NCBI GenBank assembly: GCA_965276765.1 | Contig: OZ255627.1 | Span: 4,278,001 to 4,342,000 of the forward strand | Direction of reading: 5' to 3' | DNA: 64,000 nucleotides | DNA from: G965276765 sp965276765 | GTDB lineage: Bacteria > Actinomycetota > Acidimicrobiia > Acidimicrobiales > Palsa-688 | In this document: positions 58,318 to 64,000 of the stretch, piece after piece | Layout: each line of letters begins with the position of its first letter | Position numbering within the stretch: the first letter of the stretch is position 1 | The notes under the pieces: generated by a model | What the model was told of the DNA's origin: nothing | Database searches by the model: none | The model's input: the letters and a program-made list of their open reading frames with translations, nothing else | Position numbers and translations under genes: made by a program

Positions 58318-60045
58318 ATGCGACACATGTACAAGCGGGCTTCGGTGCTCGCCGCCGTCGGGCTTCTCGCCGGAGTATTGGCCGCGTGTGGCAGCTCGCC
58401 GCCGGCCAAGACGGGAAGCGGGGGCGGGTCCGGTGGTACGACCGCCACCGGCGGCACCCAGAGCACCGCCGGGTTTGCTCCGGGCGGCACGCTCAAGGTG
58501 CTGATGGGCAGCCCGCCCGACTCCCTCGACCCGCAGTTCGGCTACACCACCCAGGCGGCCGAGGCCGACTGGCTCGTGTACACCCCGCTGCTCACCTACG
58601 CCCACGCCTCTGGCCTCGCCGGCACCAAGGTCATCCCCGGTCTGGCCACGGCCCTTCCCGTCCTGAGCAACGGCGACAAGACCTACACCATGACAATGCG
58701 CAAGGGGCTGACGTTCTCCAACGGCACCGCCGTCAAGGCCAGCGACTTCACCTTCGCCGTCGAGCGGGCCATCAAGCTCAGTTGGGGCGGGGCCTCGTTC
58801 TTCACCCAGAACGTCGTCGGCGCCGCCGCCTACCAGAAGGGTACGGCCAAGACGATCAGCGGCATCACCGCCGACAACTCATCCGGCAAGATCACCATCA
58901 ACCTGGTCGCCCCCTACGGCGCCTTCGAAAATGTGCTGGCCTTCCCGGCCGCGGCTCCGGTCCCGCCGACCACCGCCATGAAGGCCCTCACCTCGTCGCC
59001 GCCTCCCGGCGTCGGGCCCTACATGATCACCAGCGTCAGCGTGAGCACCGGGTTCACCGTCAAGAAGAACCCCAAGTTCGCGGCGTTCAAGCTCCCCGGG
59101 ATCCCGACGGGTCACGTCGACGCCGTGGACGTCACCTTCCAGGCGAACAACGTCACCGAAGCCCAGGACGTCCTCAACAACACCTACGACGAGTTCGACG
59201 ACGCCGACACGCTTCCGCCCTCTCTCTACAGCCAGGTCACCGCCCAGAAGTCGAGGTACAGGCCCGAGATCGCCGCCGAGACCGATTACTTCTTCCTCAA
59301 CACGAGGACCAAGCCGTTCAACAACTTCAAGGCCCGTCAGGCGGTCAACCTGGCCGTGAATCGGACCGCTCTCGAGCGGGTGGCCGCCGGCGAGATCCAG
59401 CCGGCGTGCTATTTCCTGCCGCCCGCCATCATCGGTCATGCCTCGGGAAGCTGCCCGGACGGGAGCCCGACCGGCCTCGGCTCCCCTGCCGACATCGCCA
59501 AGGCCAAGGCCCTGGTGAAGAGCGCCGGCCTGGCCGGCACCCCGGTCACGGTGTGGACCGAGAGCAAGCAGCCCCGTCAGGCGTTCGTCACCTACCTGGA
59601 GGGTCAGCTCAACGCCATCGGCTTCAAGGCCACCCTCAAGGTGATCGCCAACGGGATCTACTTCCAGACCATCGGCAACGCCAAGACCAACCCGCAGATC
59701 GGCTTCGCCGACTGGCAGCAGGACTTCCCCAACCCGGGCGACTTCTACCTGCTGCTCGACGCCAGGGCCATCCAGCCGGTCAACAACGAGAACTTCGGTA
59801 ACGTCAACGATTCCCACATCCAGTCCACCATCATCAAGCTGGACAAGGTGCCGGCCAGCAAGCTGTCCTCCGTCGCCGGGCAATGGGCGGCCCTCGAGCG
59901 CTACGTCTCGGGCAAGGACTACATGATCCCGTTCGGCAACGCCATCTTCCCGCTGTTCCTCTCGACTCGGGTCGACTTCTCCAAGGTCATCTTCCATCCG
60001 CTCTACGGCGACGACTGGTCGAGCTTCGAGCTCAAGAAGGCCTAA
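58318..60045 (+). CDS. Dipeptide/oligopeptide ABC transporter substrate-binding lipoprotein
   Basis: The 575-residue lipoprotein has a lipobox L-A-A-C (Cys 24) and a Gly/Ser/Thr linker. The family-5 binding fold begins G-G-T-L-K-V-L-M-G-S-P-P-D-S-L-D-P-Q, the signature of DppA/OppA-like proteins. ATG 58318 follows AGGAGGAAC; the longer frame from 58204 overlaps the previous gene and lacks a signal peptide. It is the first gene of the ABC operon. Substrates could be peptides or nickel/glycosides. Confidence 0.92.
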   Translation: MRHMYKRASVLAAVGLLAGVLAACGSSPPAKTGSGGGSGGTTATGGTQSTAGFAPGGTLKVLMGSPPDSLDPQFGYTTQAAEADWLVYTPLLTYAHASGLAGTKVIPGLATALPVLSNGDKTYTMTMRKGLTFSNGTAVKASDFTFAVERAIKLSWGGASFFTQNVVGAAAYQKGTAKTISGITADNSSGKITINLVAPYGAFENVLAFPAAAPVPPTTAMKALTSSPPPGVGPYMITSVSVSTGFTVKKNPKFAAFKLPGIPTGHVDAVDVTFQANNVTEAQDVLNNTYDEFDDADTLPPSLYSQVTAQKSRYRPEIAAETDYFFLNTRTKPFNNFKARQAVNLAVNRTALERVAAGEIQPACYFLPPAIIGHASGSCPDGSPTGLGSPADIAKAKALVKSAGLAGTPVTVWTESKQPRQAFVTYLEGQLNAIGFKATLKVIANGIYFQTIGNAKTNPQIGFADWQQDFPNPGDFYLLLDARAIQPVNNENFGNVNDSHIQSTIIKLDKVPASKLSSVAGQWAALERYVSGKDYMIPFGNAIFPLFLSTRVDFSKVIFHPLYGDDWSSFELKKA

Positions 60046-60057
60046 CTTCATCCACGT

Positions 60058-61119
60058 ATGGCGATCCATGACCGCGTCGATGCCACCGGGGTCGGCGCCA
60101 TGTCACCCCACGATGGCGGCTGGGGGCTCCTCACGATCGAGGGGGAGCCCCCGACCGCCGGCGTCGGTCCCTACCGGTTGGCCCTGGCCCGCCTGCGCCG
60201 CAACCCCACCGCCATCGTCTTCGGCGGGCTCTTCGTCCTGATCGTGGTGGTGTGCCTGCTCGCCCCGGTCTACGCGAGCGACATCGCCCACACCGGACCC
60301 AACGCCCAACACATCACCAGCACCATCAACGTCGGCGGCAGGACCGAGAACGTGATCTCCATCCACGGGATCCCGATCGGGCCGACCTGGCACAGTCGTT
60401 TCTTGCTGGGGGCGGACACGCAGGGACGGGATGTGGCCGTCCGCCTGCTCTACGGCGGGAGGACGTCGCTCGCCATCGGCGCCATCGCCACGGTCATCAC
60501 CATCGTCCTCGCCACCGTGCTCGCCCTCATCGCCGGGTTCTTCCGGGGCTGGGTCGACGACATCATCTCCCGAATCTTCGACATCATCTGGGCCTATCCG
60601 GCCCTGCTGCTAGCCATCGCCATCGGGGTCAGCCTGGCCCTCGGCGGGATCAGCCTCGGGCCGATCCACCTGCAGGGCAACTCGATCTACATCCCCGCCG
60701 CCATCATCGGCGTCGTCTACATCCCCTATGTGGCCCGACCACTGCGCGGCGAGGTGCTGGTGCTCCGCGAGCGCGAGTTCGTCGACGCCGGCCGCGCCCT
60801 CGGCTTCGGCAACACCCGGATCATGGTGGGCGAGATCCTCCCCAACCTCACGTCGACCCTGGTGGTCTTCATCGCCCTGCAGCTGGCCCAATCGATCATC
60901 CTGGAGGCCGCCCTTTCGTACCTGGGCGCGGGTGTGCAACCCCCCAACGCGTCGTGGGGAACCCTGCTGGCATCAGGATCGTCCCTCATCTCGGTCGCCC
61001 CGTACCTCACGCTGGCCCCGGCGATCATGCTCGTCCTGGCCTGCCTCTCGGTCAACATCTTCGGCGACGGCGTCAGGGCCGCCCTCGACCCCAGGGCCCG
61101 CATCCGGATCGCGCGCTGA
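60058..61119 (+). CDS. Dipeptide/oligopeptide ABC permease, DppC/OppC type
   Basis: The 353-residue protein has the N-terminal OppC domain (R-L-R-R-N-P-T-A-I-V-F-G-G) and about six helices. The EAA loop is E-F-V-D-A-G-R-A-L-G-F-G-N-T-R-I-M-V-G-E-I-L-P-N. L-G-A-D-T-Q-G-R-D-V before helix 2 is typical for DppC. The C permease precedes the B permease here, unlike the usual order. Its stop overlaps the next start (TGATG). Confidence 0.92.
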   Translation: MAIHDRVDATGVGAMSPHDGGWGLLTIEGEPPTAGVGPYRLALARLRRNPTAIVFGGLFVLIVVVCLLAPVYASDIAHTGPNAQHITSTINVGGRTENVISIHGIPIGPTWHSRFLLGADTQGRDVAVRLLYGGRTSLAIGAIATVITIVLATVLALIAGFFRGWVDDIISRIFDIIWAYPALLLAIAIGVSLALGGISLGPIHLQGNSIYIPAAIIGVVYIPYVARPLRGEVLVLREREFVDAGRALGFGNTRIMVGEILPNLTSTLVVFIALQLAQSIILEAALSYLGAGVQPPNASWGTLLASGSSLISVAPYLTLAPAIMLVLACLSVNIFGDGVRAALDPRARIRIAR

Positions 61120-62069
61120 TGGGACGCTTCGTCCTTCGTCGCCTGGCCTCATCGGTCGTCGTGCTGTTCGTCGTCAGCGTGCTGACGTTCCTCATCTTCG
61201 AGGCCATCCCCAACGGGAATCCGGCCCTGCGCCTCGCCGGGCGAACCGCCACCCCGGCCAACATCGCCGCCATCACCAAGGCCTACGGCTTCAACAAGCC
61301 CATCTGGATCCAGTACCTGAAAACCATGGACCAGATCTTCACAGGAAGGATCCAGTCCTACACCCAGCACGTCAACGTCCTGTCCCAGATCAAGGCGGGG
61401 CTGCCCGTCACGGCCTCGCTCGTGCTCGGCGCCGTCGTCATCTGGCTCCTTGTCGGCATCGCCTTCGGGCTGATCAGCGGCCTGCGGGCCGGGAGCAAGG
61501 TCGACACGTCGCTCACCGTCGTCAACTTCGCCGGCATCTCGGCTCCCTCCTTCGTCATCGGGCTGATCCTCATCTACCTCCTGTCGTTCAAGGCCAGGAT
61601 CTTCCCCTCCGGCGGGTACGTGGGCATCGCCTTCCCGCTGTCGTGGGCCGACCATCTGATCATGCCGTGGTTCTGCCTGGCCATCCTCTACATCGGGATC
61701 TACGCGCAGGTGCTGCGCTCGAGCGTGGTCGACACCCTCAGCGAGGATTACATCCGCACGGCCAAGGCCAAAGGCCTGTCCAACCGCCGGGTCCTGGTCC
61801 ACCACGTGCTGCGCACGTCGCTCATCCCCATCATCTCCCTGAGCGGTCTCGACGTGGCCGCCGTCCTCGGCGGCGGTGCCATCCTCATCGAGACCGTCTT
61901 CAACCTGCCCGGAATCGGCAACTACGCCGGCACCGCCATCGGCAACCTCGACGTCCCACCCGTGCTGGTGGTGACCCTCTTCGGCGCCTTCTTCGTGGTG
62001 GTGTTCTCGGCCATCGTCGATATCCTCTACGCCGCCCTCGACCCCCGCATCCGGCTGAACGCCTCATGA
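61119..62069 (+). CDS. Dipeptide/oligopeptide ABC permease, DppB/OppB type
   Basis: The 316-residue protein starts F-V-L-R-R-L-A-S-S-V-V-V-L-F-V-V-S, the first helix of DppB-like proteins, then N-P-A-L-R-L-A-G in the periplasmic part. The EAA loop is Y-I-R-T-A-K-A-K-G-L-S-N-R-R-V-L-V-H-H-V-L-R. ATG 61119 overlaps the previous stop. It forms the channel with the C permease. Confidence 0.93.
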   Translation: MGRFVLRRLASSVVVLFVVSVLTFLIFEAIPNGNPALRLAGRTATPANIAAITKAYGFNKPIWIQYLKTMDQIFTGRIQSYTQHVNVLSQIKAGLPVTASLVLGAVVIWLLVGIAFGLISGLRAGSKVDTSLTVVNFAGISAPSFVIGLILIYLLSFKARIFPSGGYVGIAFPLSWADHLIMPWFCLAILYIGIYAQVLRSSVVDTLSEDYIRTAKAKGLSNRRVLVHHVLRTSLIPIISLSGLDVAAVLGGGAILIETVFNLPGIGNYAGTAIGNLDVPPVLVVTLFGAFFVVVFSAIVDILYAALDPRIRLNAS

Positions 62070-62130
62070 ACGAGCTCGGGAGCGAATCAATCGGTACCGA
62101 CCGGCTCACCATCCACGGGGTGGTGCAGAG

Positions 62131-63216
62131 ATGAGCGACAGGCTCCTCGAGGTGGAGCACCTCGCCGTCAGCTTCCGCACCGAGGAGGGCTCGGTCCAAG
62201 CCGTCGACGACGTCTCATTCGGCCTCGGTCGCGGTGAGCTGGTCGGGATCGTCGGGGAATCGGGTTCCGGCAAGTCGGTCACGGCCATGACGCTCATGGG
62301 CCTGACCCGCAGCCCCAACGCGACCTTCTCCGGACGAGCCACCCTCGACGGCCTCGACCTCATCGGCGCTTCGGAGCGCCGGCTCCAGTCCGTGCGCGGC
62401 AACCGCATCGCCATGATCTTCCAGGATCCGATGACCGCCCTCAACCCGGTGCACCGGGTGGGCGAGCAGATCGTCGAACAGATCCGAGCCCACGAGCGCG
62501 TGACCAAGAAGGCGGCGCTGGCCAGGGCGGTCGACCTCTTGGATCGTGTCGGGATCCCCAGGGCCAGGGAACGGGTCAGGTCCTATCCCCACGAGTTCTC
62601 GGGCGGCATGCGCCAGCGGGTCATGATCGCTATGTCGCTTTCGTGCTCGCCCGAGATTCTTATCGCCGACGAACCGACCACCGCCCTCGACGTGACCATC
62701 CAAGCCCAGATTCTCGCCGAGATCGGCGAGCTACGGGCCGAGACCGGCGTGGGCGTCCTGCTCATCACCCATGACCTCGGCGTCATCGCCGACGTAGCCG
62801 ACCGAGTCGTGGTCATGTACGCCGGACGGGTCGTCGAGGAGGGCACCCTCGACCAGATCTTCTACGACCCGCTCCACCCCTACACCTGGGGCCTTCTCGG
62901 CTCCGTGCCCCGGGTTGACGCCGACCGTCCCGGGCGGCTGCCGACGATCCCCGGCACCCCCCCCTCACTGCTGCACCCGCCGTCCGGCTGCCACTTCGGC
63001 CCTCGCTGCCCGTGGCGCTTCGAGGGCTGCGGCACCGTGCCCGAGCTGGCCAACTTCGATTGGGACGCCCCCGACCACCTCGACCGCTGCCTTCTCGAGC
63101 TGTCGACCAAACGGGAGCGGCGCCTCGTCGACGGTGCCATCGGCCTGCCGGCCCGACCGACGGGCGAAGCCATGGCCGATGTTGCGGCCGAGGGCAGCGA
63201 CGAGTCGACCTCGTGA
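62131..63216 (+). CDS. Dipeptide/oligopeptide ABC transporter ATPase, DppD/OppD type
   Basis: The 361-residue ATPase has Walker A G-E-S-G-S-G-K-S, Q-loop F-Q-D-P-M-T-A-L-N-P, signature S-G-G-M-R-Q-R and Walker B L-I-A-D-E-P. The C-terminal oligopeptide/dipeptide extension contains the four-cysteine iron-sulphur site (C-H-F-G-P-R-C-P, C, and C near the end: G-C-G-T and R-C-L-L). ATG 62131 starts it; a 61-base gap follows the permease. It overlaps the next gene by four bases. Confidence 0.95.
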   Translation: MSDRLLEVEHLAVSFRTEEGSVQAVDDVSFGLGRGELVGIVGESGSGKSVTAMTLMGLTRSPNATFSGRATLDGLDLIGASERRLQSVRGNRIAMIFQDPMTALNPVHRVGEQIVEQIRAHERVTKKAALARAVDLLDRVGIPRARERVRSYPHEFSGGMRQRVMIAMSLSCSPEILIADEPTTALDVTIQAQILAEIGELRAETGVGVLLITHDLGVIADVADRVVVMYAGRVVEEGTLDQIFYDPLHPYTWGLLGSVPRVDADRPGRLPTIPGTPPSLLHPPSGCHFGPRCPWRFEGCGTVPELANFDWDAPDHLDRCLLELSTKRERRLVDGAIGLPARPTGEAMADVAAEGSDESTS

Positions 63217-64000
63217 GCGACGGCACTCCTCTCCTCGAGCTCGACCACCTGCAGATGCTGTTCCCCGTGCGCGGTGGCATCGGCCGGCGCCGTGGCTTCG
63301 TCCACGCCGTCGACGACGTGACCCTCACCGTCGCCGACGGCGAGACCCTCGGCCTTGTGGGCGAGTCGGGATGCGGGAAGACGACCCTGGCCCGCTGCGT
63401 CGTCCGGCTCCTTGCGCCCACCGGCGGCAAGCTGCGCTTTCGCGGCGACGACATCACCTCGCTCGGACCCCGCGCCCTTCGCCCGTACCGCAGTGACATG
63501 CAGATCGTCTTTCAGGACCCGCAGGCGTCACTCAATCCCCGAAAGCGCGTCGGCCAGATCGTCGGCGCCGGCCTCCGGCTGGCCCAACCGCGGGCCACCA
63601 CCGTGCCCGACGGCGCCCGAGCCAAGGGCAGGCGACGGGGTGTCGACGATCGGGTCCGCGACCTGCTGGCCAGGGTCGGCCTCAACCCCGAGCACATCAA
63701 CCGCTACCCGCACGAATTCTCCGGCGGCCAGCGCCAGCGGGTCGGCGTGGCCAGGGCCCTCGCCACCGAGCCACACCTGATCGTCCTCGACGAGCCGGTG
63801 TCCGCCCTCGACGTGTCCATCCAGGCCCAGGTTGTCAACCTTCTCGACGATCTGCAGGACGACCTCGGGCTGGCCTACATCTTCGTGGCCCACGATCTGA
63901 GCGTGGTCCGCCACGTGTCCGACCGGGTAGCGGTCATGTACCTGGGCAAGGTCGTGGAGCTGTCACCTTCCGAGGCTCTGTATACCCGGCCGATCCATCC
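63213..64000 (+). CDS. Dipeptide/oligopeptide ABC transporter ATPase, DppF/OppF type (3' end outside window)
   Basis: The frame from GTG 63213 reads L-L-E-L-D-H-L-Q-M-L-F-P-V-R-G-G-I, as in OppF. It contains Walker A G-E-S-G-C-G-K-T, Q-loop F-Q-D-P-Q-A-S-L-N-P, signature S-G-G-Q-R-Q-R and Walker B I-V-L-D-E-P-V-S. About 262 codons are visible; the C-terminal region lies beyond the window. The GTG overlaps the previous stop (GTGA). Confidence 0.93.
   Translation, partial: MSDGTPLLELDHLQMLFPVRGGIGRRRGFVHAVDDVTLTVADGETLGLVGESGCGKTTLARCVVRLLAPTGGKLRFRGDDITSLGPRALRPYRSDMQIVFQDPQASLNPRKRVGQIVGAGLRLAQPRATTVPDGARAKGRRRGVDDRVRDLLARVGLNPEHINRYPHEFSGGQRQRVGVARALATEPHLIVLDEPVSALDVSIQAQVVNLLDDLQDDLGLAYIFVAHDLSVVRHVSDRVAVMYLGKVVELSPSEALYTRPIH

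Overview
The window is high-G+C DNA from an actinomycete-like bacterium. The pointers are F420-type PPOX oxidoreductases, a ROK-regulated CUT1 sugar transporter without its own ATPase, WYL and HxlR regulators, frequent GTG/TTG starts, probable leaderless starts, and a chaplin-like surface protein with a LAxTG sorting signal. The mix (chaplin-like protein, fatty acyl-CoA reductase fused to a HAD domain, b6-type cytochrome b) would fit an Acidimicrobiia-type lineage, but that is inference; no rRNA or other phylogenetic marker is present. Layout: 1-1745 is a decayed mobile region (IS110 transposase start, frameshifted serine recombinase fused to a GntR fragment). 1746-10842 is a divergent sugar regulon: ROK repressor, two permeases and a sugar-binding lipoprotein on the minus strand; a medium-chain dehydrogenase, a TIM-barrel isomerase/epimerase, a GH63-like glycosidase and a Gfo/Idh/MocA oxidoreductase on the plus strand. 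10843-16025 is a graveyard of broken genes (SnoaL-like, YciI-like, RelE/HigB-like toxin with a premature stop, PPOX, LLM flavin enzyme) around a tRNA-Val-like relic, with an intact HxlR / DoxX / PPOX set inside it. 16029-18108 holds a cytochrome b and a frameshifted membrane partner. 18148-24204 is the most striking region: five tightly coupled genes (multi-HTH protein, coiled-coil protein, BrxD-like ATPase with a lost P-loop, BrxD-like ATPase with intact Walker motifs, XPB-type SF2 helicase) that look like an undescribed nucleic-acid-processing or defence system; a VapBC pair converges on it. 24992-30365 carries a DAO-type oxidoreductase, a beta-hydroxyacid dehydrogenase and the uronate pair UxaC/UxuB-like. 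30525-33376 has a DHA2-type MFS pump and a divergent WYL regulator. 33516-37676 encodes two secreted surface proteins, one with ten chaplin-like repeats. 37826-42412 has an aldo/keto reductase, a split potassium channel (pore and RCK in separate frames), an MFS transporter and a threonine-dehydratase-like enzyme. 42563-49582 is gltB-gltD with two small conserved-looking genes behind. 49741-58207 is a lipid-type cluster (TetR, fatty acyl-CoA reductase-HAD fusion, dehydrogenase, LarA-like protein, two acyltransferases). 58318-64000 is a dipeptide/oligopeptide ABC operon in the order A-C-B-D-F, cut by the window end. How genes work together: transport plus glycoside breakdown in 1746-10842 under ROK control; ammonium assimilation by GltBD, possibly under a GlnR-type regulator; lipid reduction and acyl transfer in 49741-58207; and a putative DNA-associated ATPase/helicase machine in 18148-24204.
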